64,000 bases of DNA from Bacteroidota bacterium (GTDB taxonomy: Bacteria > Bacteroidota > Bacteroidia > JACPRZ01): contig JACPRZ010000017.1 of assembly GCA_016193485.1 (NCBI GenBank), positions 19,592 to 83,591 of the forward strand. The letters are read 5' to 3'. Shown here in pieces: positions 54,837 through 63,402 of the stretch. The notes under the pieces were generated by a model, which saw only the letters and a list, made by a program, of their open reading frames with translations, was not told the DNA's origin and searched no databases. Position 1 is the stretch's first letter. Every line of letters starts with the position of its first letter. Made by a program: the position numbers and the translations under genes.

Positions 54837-56864
54837 ATGCCCTTCACCCTCGTATCACCCTTTATTCCTTCCGGTGACCAGCCCGAAGCCATAAAACAAC
54901 TTACCGAAGGTTTAAACCGCGGGGATAAATACCAGGTTCTGCTCGGAGTCACCGGCTCCGGAAAAACATATACCATCGCAAACGTAATTGAAAAAGTTCA
55001 GAGGCCTGTTCTGGTAATTTCACATAATAAAACCCTCGCTGCGCAACTTTACGGTGAATTCAAACAATTTTTTCCGGATAATGCCGTTGAATATTTTGTA
55101 TCCTATTACGATTACTATCAGCCTGAAGCATATATCCCATCTACCGATACCTACATTGAAAAAGATCTTGCTATAAATGAAGAAATTGAAAAACTAAGGT
55201 TAAGCGCTACTTCGACTCTTTTATCGGGCAGGCGCGATGTGATCGTGGTGTCATCTGTGTCCTGCATTTACGGTATCGGTAATCCTGACGATTTCCATAA
55301 GGGAATAATACCGGTAAAAAAAGGCGAAATTACCGGCAGGAACCGTTTCCTCCGGAAACTTGTTGACAGTTTATATAACCGCACTACTGCTGATTTTAAA
55401 AGAGGTAATTTCCGGGTTATGGGAGATACCGTGGATGTATTTCTCGCATACACCGATTATGCAGTGCGATTAATTTTTTTTGACAATGTCATTGAAGAAA
55501 TTTATTCTTTTGATCCTTTCACAGGCGTGAAGATAGAAGACCTTGAATCAATTTATATTTTCCCTGCAAATATTTTCGTAACGGACAGGAATTCAATGGA
55601 GCGCGCGCTTGGGGATATTTACAGGGATATGACCGCGCAGGTGCAATATTTCAAAGACCAGGGTAGGATTGCCGAAGCGCAACGGCTTGAAAGCCGTATT
55701 ACCTATGATGTTGAAATGATGCGTGAACTTGGCTACTGTTCGGGGGTTGAAAATTATTCCCGTTATTTTGACGGCAGGAAACCCGGAACCCGTCCATTCT
55801 GCCTGATTGATTATTTTCCGGATGATTTCCTGCTGATCATTGACGAAAGCCATGCCACCGTACCCCAGGTCAGGGGCATGTACGGTGGCGACCGCTCCCG
55901 CAAGGCAACGCTTGTAGAATATGGATTCCGGCTTCCTGCCGCAATGGACAACAGGCCTTTGAAATTTGAGGAATTTGAAGGACTGGTGAACCAGGTGATA
56001 TATTTAAGCGCCACCCCTGCCGATTTTGAATTGCAGCGTTCGGGGGGGGTTATTGTCGAGCAGGTAGTACGTCCCACCGGGCTCCTTGACCCTTCTATAG
56101 AAGTAAGACCTACTCTGAACCAGATTGATGACCTTATGGAAGAGATCCGCATGGCAAAAATTGCCAATGAACGGGTACTCGTCACAACCCTGACGAAAAG
56201 GATGGCGGAAGAACTGAGCGCCTACCTGCATAACCTGAAAATTAACTGCAGGTACATTCACTCGGATGTTGAAACCCTTGAAAGAGTGGAACTGATGCGC
56301 CAGTTACGGCTCGGTGATTTTGATGTGCTCATTGGTGTGAATTTATTGCGTGAAGGACTTGACCTTCCTGAAGTATCTCTGGTCATCATCCTTGATGCCG
56401 ACAAAGAGGGGTTTCTCCGTTCCGAACGGTCGCTTACGCAGACGGCCGGACGGGCAGCCCGGCACGTAAACGGCAGGGTTATCATGTATGCCGATAAAAT
56501 TACCGATTCCATGCAGAAAACCATTGATGAAACCTACCGGAGACGGCTCAAACAGATAAATTATAACATGATGAACAGTATTACTCCTGCTCCTATAAGG
56601 AAATCCATTACGGATATTCTCGGTCAAACTTCGGTTATTGACAATTCCACCGCTACAAAACGATTTTATTCAGAAAAAGAAGATGTATCGGTTGCAGCCG
56701 ATCCCGTGATAAAATATATGGGTAAGGACGAAATCGCTAAAACCATCGCATCGGTTCGTAAAAAGATGGAAGAGGCAGCGAAAGAACTGGATTTTGTTGC
56801 CGCGGCAAAATTCAGGGATGAGATGTTTGCATTACAGAAAATGTTGAAGGAAGAAAAAATGTAA
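54837..56864 (+). CDS. uvrB: Excinuclease ABC subunit UvrB
   Basis: This is the DNA damage-verifying helicase-like subunit of nucleotide excision repair, which takes over from UvrA and recruits UvrC. It has 675 residues. Walker A is GVTGSGKTYTIANV (near residue 40), the damage-probing beta-hairpin is SYYDYYQPEAYIPSTDTYIE, and the DEAD-like motif is IIDESHATVPQ. The helicase end has LIGVNLLREGLDLPEVSLV and QTAGRAARHVNGRVIMY. The C-terminal UVR motif (VRKKMEEAAKELDFVAAAKF) that binds UvrC is complete. The ATG at 54837 gives MPFTLVSPFIPSGDQPEAI, the canonical start. It follows tRNA-Leu by 38 bp and may be read from the same promoter. Confidence 0.97.
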   Translation: MPFTLVSPFIPSGDQPEAIKQLTEGLNRGDKYQVLLGVTGSGKTYTIANVIEKVQRPVLVISHNKTLAAQLYGEFKQFFPDNAVEYFVSYYDYYQPEAYIPSTDTYIEKDLAINEEIEKLRLSATSTLLSGRRDVIVVSSVSCIYGIGNPDDFHKGIIPVKKGEITGRNRFLRKLVDSLYNRTTADFKRGNFRVMGDTVDVFLAYTDYAVRLIFFDNVIEEIYSFDPFTGVKIEDLESIYIFPANIFVTDRNSMERALGDIYRDMTAQVQYFKDQGRIAEAQRLESRITYDVEMMRELGYCSGVENYSRYFDGRKPGTRPFCLIDYFPDDFLLIIDESHATVPQVRGMYGGDRSRKATLVEYGFRLPAAMDNRPLKFEEFEGLVNQVIYLSATPADFELQRSGGVIVEQVVRPTGLLDPSIEVRPTLNQIDDLMEEIRMAKIANERVLVTTLTKRMAEELSAYLHNLKINCRYIHSDVETLERVELMRQLRLGDFDVLIGVNLLREGLDLPEVSLVIILDADKEGFLRSERSLTQTAGRAARHVNGRVIMYADKITDSMQKTIDETYRRRLKQINYNMMNSITPAPIRKSITDILGQTSVIDNSTATKRFYSEKEDVSVAADPVIKYMGKDEIAKTIASVRKKMEEAAKELDFVAAAKFRDEMFALQKMLKEEKM

Positions 56865-56902
56865 GGTAATTCTTGTTATCATTATTTTCGGATATTGATA
56901 AA

Positions 56903-56939
56903 TAAACTTTCCGAAAGTTTAAAACTTTCGGAAAGTTTA
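56903..56939. promoter_or_regulatory. 18-bp perfect inverted repeat between uvrB and the aminotransferase
   Basis: TAAACTTTCCGAAAGTTT (56903-56920) is followed after one A by its exact reverse complement (56922-56939). Each arm is itself nearly palindromic (ACTTTC-CGAAAGT), so four ACTTTC/GAAAGT half sites occur within 37 bases. It ends 16 bases before the aminotransferase ATG. It could be a strong hairpin ending the uvrB message or a repressor site. There is no U tract. Confidence 0.55.
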
Positions 56940-56955
56940 CAGAAGTTAATTCCAG

Positions 56956-58188
56956 ATGAGCGATAAAAGCCGTAAACTGAAATCGGATTTCCTGAAATAT
57001 ATCGGACAAACATCCGTCAATGCGCCATTGCTGGACATGGTTAAAGGTTCCGGGAGTTTTATTTATGACCGCAGCGGGAAACGCTATCTTGATTTTACTT
57101 CGGGTATTGCCGTTAACAATATCGGACACGGAAATAATAAAGTGATTACTGCCATAAAAAAGCAAACCGGGAAATATCTTCATGCAAATGTTTACGGAGA
57201 GTTTATAGTTGAACCGCAGGTAATACTTGCCAGGCATATCACTTCACTTTTACCATCGCAGTTAAATTGCGTCTATTTTGTTAATTCCGGCAGTGAAGCC
57301 ATAGAAGGGGCAATCAAACTCGCAAGAAGGGCGACTGGAAGAAAAGAGATTATTTCTTTCCGTAACAGTTATCATGGTTCTACATTTGGCGCGCTGAGTA
57401 TTTCCGGTAACGATATGCTGAAAACCGGGATGGGCCCACTGGCAGGGAATATCCGTCATATCCGGTTTAATTGCCCGGCCGATCTTATCAAAATCACTGA
57501 AAAAACCGCTGCACTGTTCGTTGAGCCGGTGCAGGGTGAAGCCGGTGTAGTGGTGCCGGATGAATATACCGGCAGTAACCTGCGAAAGAAAAATTTCCTT
57601 CAACTCTTAAGGGAACGGTGCAATGATACAGGCGCTCTCCTTGTTTTTGATGAGGCGCAGACAGGCATCGGACGAACAGGAAGGATGTTCGCGTTTGAAC
57701 ACTATGGTGCGGTTCCTGATATCCTGTGCCTTGCCAAGGCGGTAGGGGGGGGGATGCCGCTTGCTGCTTTCATTGCAGGAAGGAAAATCATGAAATGCCT
57801 TTCTGATCCGCCCTTCGGACACATAACAACATTCGGTGGCAATCCTCTGTCGTGTGCAGCCGGATCAGCGGTATTAAACACTATTATGGACAAAAAACTT
57901 CTTGCCGGTATTGCCCGGAAAGAAAAAATCATCAGAAGAATTTTGGTGCATCCGCAAATAAGGAGGATCAGGGGCGTTGGCCTTATGCTTGCACTTGTAC
58001 TGAAAAAACCGGCAGCGCTTCATTTTTTTATCCGTAAGTGCCGTGAGGAAGGTCTGATTACCGATTATTTTTTGTTTTCCGAAAATGCTGTAAGAATATA
58101 CCCGCCACTGACGGTTACGGACAGTGAGATCATAAGCGGTAGCAAGATTATTATGAAGGTGCTGGATAAAATTGAGGGCAATAATTAA
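56956..58188 (+). CDS. Class III PLP-dependent aminotransferase
   Basis: This is a cytoplasmic fold-type I aminotransferase of 410 residues. The start MSDKSRKLKSDFLKYIGQTS leads to GSFIYDRSGKRYLDFTSGIAV. The cofactor region has VYFVNSGSEAIEGAIKLARR (phosphate-binding), YHGSTFGALS, FVEPVQGEAG and LVFDEAQTGIGRTGRMFAFE (the aspartate that holds the pyridine nitrogen). The Schiff-base lysine is in CLAKAVGGGMPLAAF, where GGG is nine consecutive G. Family members include acetylornithine, GABA and diaminobutyrate aminotransferases; the sequence does not decide among them, and no pathway genes are adjacent. It starts 91 bp after uvrB. Confidence 0.88.
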   Translation: MSDKSRKLKSDFLKYIGQTSVNAPLLDMVKGSGSFIYDRSGKRYLDFTSGIAVNNIGHGNNKVITAIKKQTGKYLHANVYGEFIVEPQVILARHITSLLPSQLNCVYFVNSGSEAIEGAIKLARRATGRKEIISFRNSYHGSTFGALSISGNDMLKTGMGPLAGNIRHIRFNCPADLIKITEKTAALFVEPVQGEAGVVVPDEYTGSNLRKKNFLQLLRERCNDTGALLVFDEAQTGIGRTGRMFAFEHYGAVPDILCLAKAVGGGMPLAAFIAGRKIMKCLSDPPFGHITTFGGNPLSCAAGSAVLNTIMDKKLLAGIARKEKIIRRILVHPQIRRIRGVGLMLALVLKKPAALHFFIRKCREEGLITDYFLFSENAVRIYPPLTVTDSEIISGSKIIMKVLDKIEGNN

Positions 58189-58260
58189 TAAGGCATTAAT
58201 AGGCATTAGTAGGTATTTATTGTAATTATCAGTAATAAAATCCAGCGTAGCGTAAAACTC

Positions 58261-58278
58261 TCCCGATAGATATCGGGA
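58261..58278. repeat. Palindrome TCCCGATA-GA-TATCGGGA
   Basis: This perfect 8-bp inverted repeat with a 2-base loop lies in the 205-bp gap before the flavoprotein gene. It is the same family as the palindromes at 38961, 49143 and 52083. The gap also holds imperfect repeats of AGGCATTA and CCAGCGTAGCGT and no other recognisable feature. Confidence 0.7.
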
Positions 58279-58393
58279 TGCCGTGAGCACAGCGAACTAA
58301 TGCCCATAAATGCCAGCGTAGCGTTTATGCCAGCATTGTTTGTACAGCCAAGTGCAATTAAATAGCCGTACCCGAACAAAAACATAATTTCTT

Positions 58394-59833
58394 ATGCCCA
58401 AAGTTCTCATATTCGGTTCAGGGCTTGCCGGTTTATCTGCCGGTATTCACCTGCTGGAAGCGCGTAAAGATATTGCCGTTACCATTTATGAAATGGGCCA
58501 TTATCCGGGAGGCAAAGCAAAATCTTACCGTAACGAAAAAGGATTCAATATTGACCATGGTTTTCATGCATTCTTTGCCTTTTATGCCAACTTCAGAAAT
58601 TTACTAAAAAGGGCAGGTGTAAAGGAAAAGGGATTATTTGTTTCAAGCAGGAATATCAGTTATTTTTATGAAGAGGATTCAGGCCGCGTGCACCAGGTAA
58701 GTTCACCGTTTGTAAACACCGGTGATGTGGATGGAGTCAGTTTCGGATACCCTGTGAAAGAAAGTTTAAAAATTGCCGACTTTGGCGCGCGGAATTATTT
58801 CGACATATATGTTTATCCGAAAATTGAAAAATGGGATGACATCTGCTATACGGCATGGGCGATTGAGAGGGGCTTTGACAAAAACCTTGTCGAAAAAAGG
58901 TGGTTCCGTTTTTCACGGGATGCTTATTTTAACTGGCCGAATGAAGTATCCGCTTATATTACCCTGAAAAGTATACGTAATCTGCGGAATCCGAAATTTT
59001 TCTACATAAACGGTAATTATGGCGAAAACCTGATTAATCCGCTTGTGAATTTTTTCAAGAAGATGGGGGGGGAACTTATTTTCAGGAAAAAACTGGTACG
59101 GATTGAGCATGACGGTGAACAAATCACCGCTGCAATTATTGCCGATCCCGACCCTTCACCACACGATTGCGGCAAAAAGCAATGGGATGGGAATATTCCC
59201 GTACTTACCGGTACGGATGTAAGGATCAGCGACTTTGACTACATCATCCTTACCCTGCCCATTGATAATTTCAAGGAACTGGTTTCCGGGGATGAAACGC
59301 TGGAAAAAATGTATCCTGATGTAAAGAACCTGCGTACCGTGGTAACCATGTCTTACCAGATGTGGACAAAAGAGAGGGTTCTTCCAGAGGAGTATTGGGG
59401 CGGAATCAACGGACTAAATGAACCCATGGGAACGGTTATTGACTACAAAAACATTGTTGAAGTGTACAAAAACAATTACGAATATGGTTCGGTGCTTGAG
59501 TGGGTAGGGCAGGAGACGGGTTTTGAAGACAAGAGTGATGATGAAATAAAGGAGATTATTATTAACGGATTTTTGAAAATCCCGGGTGCAAAAGATCCGC
59601 GCAAGGCAGGTATTATTTACGATCTGCTGAAGCGCAGCAGGGGATCACACCAGCGTTTTATACTGACCGAACCCGGCATAAATAAATTCCGTCCGCATGT
59701 ATCGACACCGATGAAAAATCTTTTTCTTGCCGGTGACTGGATAAGGAACCATGTTGACCTGCCGACCATGGAGGGTGCGGTCAAAGCGGGAATGGAAGCA
59801 AGTGAAAAAATATTAAAACATTTTTCTAAATGA
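58394..59833 (+). CDS. FAD-dependent oxidoreductase, carotenoid desaturase-like
   Basis: This 479-residue flavoprotein has an N-terminal FAD-binding fold (VLIFGSGLAGLSAGIHLLE) followed by YEMGHYPGGKAKSY and FNIDHGFHAFFAFYANF, typical of the phytoene/zeta-carotene desaturase and squalene-oxidising amine-oxidase superfamily. The C-terminal FAD motif is NLFLAGDWIRNHVDLPTMEG, with AVKAGMEASEKIL at the end. No carotenoid or hopanoid genes are nearby, so the substrate (a polyisoprenoid is likely) is inferred from family only. The stop overlaps the start of a 69-residue cysteine-containing protein by 4 bp, which suggests the two work together. Confidence 0.85.
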   Translation: MPKVLIFGSGLAGLSAGIHLLEARKDIAVTIYEMGHYPGGKAKSYRNEKGFNIDHGFHAFFAFYANFRNLLKRAGVKEKGLFVSSRNISYFYEEDSGRVHQVSSPFVNTGDVDGVSFGYPVKESLKIADFGARNYFDIYVYPKIEKWDDICYTAWAIERGFDKNLVEKRWFRFSRDAYFNWPNEVSAYITLKSIRNLRNPKFFYINGNYGENLINPLVNFFKKMGGELIFRKKLVRIEHDGEQITAAIIADPDPSPHDCGKKQWDGNIPVLTGTDVRISDFDYIILTLPIDNFKELVSGDETLEKMYPDVKNLRTVVTMSYQMWTKERVLPEEYWGGINGLNEPMGTVIDYKNIVEVYKNNYEYGSVLEWVGQETGFEDKSDDEIKEIIINGFLKIPGAKDPRKAGIIYDLLKRSRGSHQRFILTEPGINKFRPHVSTPMKNLFLAGDWIRNHVDLPTMEGAVKAGMEASEKILKHFSK

Positions 59834-60039
59834 GGATAGAAGATAAATCAAGGAGACAATTTTTTCTAAACCTGTTTATAGGTTCAGCCGGTTTATTTTT
59901 TATGTCCGGCAGAAGAACAGATCAATCAACCATAAAGTTGAAAACCGGGCATTCAGTTAATTGCAATAATTGTTCAGCGCGGTTTTGCAGGTATTATCAC
60001 ACGGGAAATAAGGAATGCAAACCCTATTCTATACCCTGA
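59830..60039 (+). CDS. Small twin-arginine-like protein with four cysteines, unknown function
   Basis: This 69-residue protein overlaps the flavoprotein gene (ATGA), so it is probably translated by coupling. The N-terminus has SRRQFFLNLFIGSAGLFF, close to a Tat signal (S-R-R-x-F-L followed by a mild hydrophobic stretch). The rest is short: VNCNNCSARFCRYYHTGNKEC, four cysteines as C-x2-C-x4-C-x9-C, enough for a small metal site. I do not recognise a family. It ends 11 bp before the convergent M28 peptidase gene. The short length lowers confidence, but the overlap, the signal and the cysteines together favour a real gene. Confidence 0.55.
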   Translation: MRIEDKSRRQFFLNLFIGSAGLFFMSGRRTDQSTIKLKTGHSVNCNNCSARFCRYYHTGNKECKPYSIP

Positions 60040-60050
60040 AAATCTGAAGT

Positions 60051-61448
60051 TTAAAACGCTTCAATGAATTTTATCACCAGTTTGCAGTAGTCAGCAAATT
60101 CCGTCAAGGGTAATGTTTCGGCTTTGTCATAAATATCATGATACGCTGCTATTCCTCCCTGTGTATAACCGTAAAAGCAGGGAACGCCTTTCCGGTAAAA
60201 TAAACAGTGGTCGCTGTTGCATGCTTCACCGCGGATATCAATCTTCGGCAGGAGGTTATTTTCCGAGTTTATTTTGGTAAGAAGATCAAATTTATCTCTG
60301 TAAACAGTACCGTTCACTACCCTGATTCCTTCTTCACCGGTTCCCGCAAGATCAAAATTTAATAGGAATTTGATTGACGATAATCCGATCAACGGGTTTT
60401 CGGTAAAATATTTTGAGCCAAGCAACCCTGACTCTTCAGCCCCGAACGCAATAAAAATCATAGAATAGCGTGGTGGATTTTTTGAAAAATACCCGGCAAG
60501 GTTTAATACCATGGCCACACCGCTGGCGTTGTCATTGGCACCTGGGAAATAAACTTCATTTCCCATTTGCCCGAGATGATCGTAATGCGCAGTGATGGCG
60601 ATAAATGAATCGGGCTTTTCATTTCCCTTAATGTAGCCGATAATATTCTGCGTTTCAAAATTCTTAATGAACTTATTCTCAATGACAATTTCGATTGTTT
60701 TCGCTTTTTCAGGGGATTCCCGGTTAATGATAATTACCGGTCTGCAATTCTTAAACGCGGAATTATCCCAGGTGAGTTTATCCTTTGTCAGGATGATGAT
60801 TCCTTTACAGGGTATCTCACCGGAATATTTAAGAATTGAGACCATATTGTCAATCCGTTCTTTTTCTTCCTTGTTTTCGGATGCCTTATTCGTTTCGTCA
60901 ATGAGTATGAAATTTTCACCGGTAATTTGTATCAGTTTGATGATTTTATCTTTAGTGTCTATTTCCTTTCTTGTACATTTTACAATTCTGAATGTACCTT
61001 TTATACCCGGTGATGATGATTCAACGAGGTAGTCCGCTCCCGCTGTTAATTTTTCTTTATTTAGGGAAACGGACATTTCACCTGGAAAGGTATTGACCGG
61101 AATGTTAAATTTTTGGAAATAGTTTTTCTTAAAGGGAAGAAGTCCTATTCTGATGAATTCACCGGCAATATATTCTGCCGCAAGAAAGTTGCCGTTACCG
61201 GTGTATCCCCGGCCTTTTAAACCGGGAGAAGCAAGTGTGTCTATAATAGATTTTGCATATTCAATATTCTGTGAAGAGGAAACGGAGCACCAAAGAATAA
61301 ACAGGAAAGAGTATTTTATTGACACAATTGGTTGAATAAGAATCCTCACGTAATTAACCACCTTAATCCGGTCATTGGCTAATGTTAGAAATAAAAATAT
61401 AAGAACGATAATCATCCCAGGTAATTTTACCAGAGTTTGATATATCAT
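60051..61448 (-). CDS. M28 family zinc peptidase with PA-like insert
   Basis: This is an exported or membrane-anchored aminopeptidase-like enzyme. All M28 zinc ligands are visible: AITAHYDHLG (His), GANDNASGVAM (bridging Asp), AFGAEESGLLGS (catalytic and ligand Glu), LNFDLAG (Asp) and AAYHDIYDKAE (His). A PA-like domain is inserted before the catalytic core (about 140-290). The start is unclear. The frame is open to 61553; ATG 61448 gives two hydrophobic stretches, IIVLIFLFLTL and YSFLFILWCSVSSSQ. A GTG at 61349 or 61325 would leave just the second one as a normal signal peptide ending SSSQ. It is convergent with the small cysteine protein gene. Confidence 0.85.
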   Translation of the reverse strand: MIYQTLVKLPGMIIVLIFLFLTLANDRIKVVNYVRILIQPIVSIKYSFLFILWCSVSSSQNIEYAKSIIDTLASPGLKGRGYTGNGNFLAAEYIAGEFIRIGLLPFKKNYFQKFNIPVNTFPGEMSVSLNKEKLTAGADYLVESSSPGIKGTFRIVKCTRKEIDTKDKIIKLIQITGENFILIDETNKASENKEEKERIDNMVSILKYSGEIPCKGIIILTKDKLTWDNSAFKNCRPVIIINRESPEKAKTIEIVIENKFIKNFETQNIIGYIKGNEKPDSFIAITAHYDHLGQMGNEVYFPGANDNASGVAMVLNLAGYFSKNPPRYSMIFIAFGAEESGLLGSKYFTENPLIGLSSIKFLLNFDLAGTGEEGIRVVNGTVYRDKFDLLTKINSENNLLPKIDIRGEACNSDHCLFYRKGVPCFYGYTQGGIAAYHDIYDKAETLPLTEFADYCKLVIKFIEAF

Positions 61449-61598
61449 TGTTATTTTGAGGATTGAATTATCATATTTATTATTTGAAGTACCAATTGTC
61501 TGTAAAGTTAATATTTCTAAGATTACTGGGCATCGCCAAAGTAAGGGAACCATTATTACAAGGCGAAACTAGTTTCTTTATATAAGCGGACATCAATT

Positions 61599-61628
61599 AT
61601 TGAACGATTGCGCATTTATTTACCTTTG
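61599..61628 (+). promoter_or_regulatory. Strong Bacteroidota promoter without a nearby start codon
   Basis: TTG (61599-61601), 19 bases, then TACCTTTG (61621-61628) is a complete promoter. The next plus-strand gene (hemN) begins 380 bases further on, so the first product may be a small RNA or a long leader. Confidence 0.6.
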
Positions 61629-61632
61629 TCCC

Positions 61633-61760
61633 GGTTGACAGCTGAGCGGCTTTAAATCCCCGCCTTCTCTAACCCCCAAACGGTGACGGAATACAGATAT
61701 GTAATTTTTCCAAACAACCGGCTCAGCAATACTAATCACGCCCTGGGGGAATAATTAAAA
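61633..61760 (+). ncRNA. Candidate structured RNA or long hemN leader
   Basis: Downstream of the promoter, GCTGAGC (61641-61647) pairs with GCTCAGC (61721-61727), and CCCCCA (61672-61677) inside that loop can pair with TGGGGG (61744-61749) beyond it, giving a possible pseudoknot. I see no open frame of note. No known RNA family is recognised: it is not SRP RNA, tmRNA or an obvious riboswitch. Together with the MITE-like copy B it fills the gap 61554-62009. Confidence 0.25.
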
Positions 61761-61763
61761 TCC

Positions 61764-61908
61764 TGTTACTACTCAGCATCCCAGGAATTTCATGCCACAA
61801 AATCACTAAAACACAAAATTTCACTAAATTTTTTTGTGTTTTTTGGTGCTTTTGTGACTTTGTGGCAGAAATTTTTATATTTTCGGATACCCACCTGAAT
61901 AGTTACAA
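61764..61908. mobile_element. MITE-like inverted-repeat element, copy B
   Basis: The terminal repeats are TGTTACTACTCAGCA at 61764-61778 and ACCTGAATAGTTACAA at 61893-61908. The inner inverted repeat starts TGCCACAAAATCACTAAAAC (61793) and returns as GTGCTTTTGTGACTTTGTGG before CA (61867). No coding capacity. It lies 102 bp upstream of hemN. It lacks the extra GC palindrome seen in copies A and C. Confidence 0.7.
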
Positions 61909-62009
61909 AATCCTGTATATTCGTACCGCAGGGCGGGATTAGTATTCCTTCGTATATTGGCATTTTACTAAAATAACGTAAACTCTTTCGCCTTCAATAG
62001 ACCACTAAA

Positions 62010-63398
62010 ATGGAAAAGGAACTGCATGTTGATATTGATGTCCTAAAAAAATATGATGCTCCGGGTCCCAGGTACACCAGTTACCCACCTGCCCCGTTAT
62101 TTTCTAATGAGTTTACCCCGGAGGACTTCAGAAAATCCATCATCCAAAATAATGCAGCGCGTAACACAAAGGATATGTCGCTCTATTTTCATATCCCTTT
62201 TTGCGATACGTTATGTTACTTCTGCGGATGCAACATGGTGGTTACACGGGACAGGAAAAAAATTAATAACTATATTCAGTATTTAAAAAAGGAAATAACT
62301 TTCACTAAGGAACTACTCTCTCCCGGAAGAAAAGTAACACAATTGCACTGGGGCGGAGGCACACCTTCTTACTTAAATCCGGATGAGATAATGGACCTGG
62401 GTGAATTTACCAATCAGTCCTTTACCTTTGTAAATGACCCTGAAACGGGAGTTGAAATTGATCCGCGCGGATTAACTAAAGAGCATATTGAATGTCTCCG
62501 CAGAGTCGGTTTTAACAGAATCAGTATGGGCATCCAGGACTTTGATTCAAGAGTTCAGGAAGCGGTAAACAGAATACAGCCGGAAGATATGACCATAACG
62601 GTTATCGGTTGGGCAAGAGAACTTGGATTCAAAAGCATAAATGTCGACCTGATTTACGGACTTCCGTTCCAGGAAATAAAATCGTTTGAATATACTCTTG
62701 ATCGTGTGATTGATATATCTCCTGACAGGATCGCTGTATTCAATTTTGCTTATGTGCCATGGCTGAAGCCGCATCAGAAAATAATAAAAACGAGCGACTT
62801 GCCCTCCCTTGAAACGAAACTGCAGTTATTAAAACTCTCTATAGAGAAATTAACTTCAAACGGGTATGTCTATATCGGAATGGACCATTTTGCAAAACCA
62901 ACGGATGAACTTTCGGTCGCCCAGGTTGAAAAAACCCTCTACAGGAATTTCCAGGGCTACTCAACGAGGGCTGGTTCTGATTTGTATGCCTTTGGCATTT
63001 CGGCAATAAGCCAGGTACAGGATGTGTACGCCCAGAACATAAAGGAATTCAATCAATATTATCAGAAAATTGACGGTGGCGTTCATCCGGTTATGCAGGG
63101 TTACCGGATGAATAAGGATGACCTGGTGAGAAAAGAAGTTATCATGCAACTGATGTGCAATATGGAACTTGATAAATCAAAAATTGAGAAGATTTTTGAT
63201 ATTTCTTTTGATAATTATTTTGAGAAATCCCTTTCGAAACTGAGACAATTTTCAGATGACGGTCTTGTAATCAATAATTCAGGAAAAATTATCATCAGCC
63301 GGATGGGGCGACTTGTATTAAGAAATATTGCCATGTGTTTTGACGCTTACCTCGATGATATTATTGCCAAGAAACCAATTTTCTCGCGTACAATATAA
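62010..63398 (+). CDS. hemN: Oxygen-independent coproporphyrinogen III oxidase
   Basis: This radical-SAM enzyme of heme synthesis decarboxylates coproporphyrinogen III without oxygen. It has 462 residues, the true HemN length. The N-terminus PGPRYTSYPPAPLF is the HemN-specific tripwire region. The Fe-S motif is PFCDTLCYFCGCN (Cys65, Cys69, Cys72, CxxxCxxC) with the extra GCN that separates true HemN from HemW. VTQLHWGGGTPSYL and RISMGIQDFDSRVQEAVNRI follow, with a C-terminal HemN domain. It is flanked by two MITE-like elements (61764 and 63403) and stands alone, without other heme genes. Confidence 0.95.
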   Translation: MEKELHVDIDVLKKYDAPGPRYTSYPPAPLFSNEFTPEDFRKSIIQNNAARNTKDMSLYFHIPFCDTLCYFCGCNMVVTRDRKKINNYIQYLKKEITFTKELLSPGRKVTQLHWGGGTPSYLNPDEIMDLGEFTNQSFTFVNDPETGVEIDPRGLTKEHIECLRRVGFNRISMGIQDFDSRVQEAVNRIQPEDMTITVIGWARELGFKSINVDLIYGLPFQEIKSFEYTLDRVIDISPDRIAVFNFAYVPWLKPHQKIIKTSDLPSLETKLQLLKLSIEKLTSNGYVYIGMDHFAKPTDELSVAQVEKTLYRNFQGYSTRAGSDLYAFGISAISQVQDVYAQNIKEFNQYYQKIDGGVHPVMQGYRMNKDDLVRKEVIMQLMCNMELDKSKIEKIFDISFDNYFEKSLSKLRQFSDDGLVINNSGKIIISRMGRLVLRNIAMCFDAYLDDIIAKKPIFSRTI

Positions 63399-63402
63399 AT
63401 AG

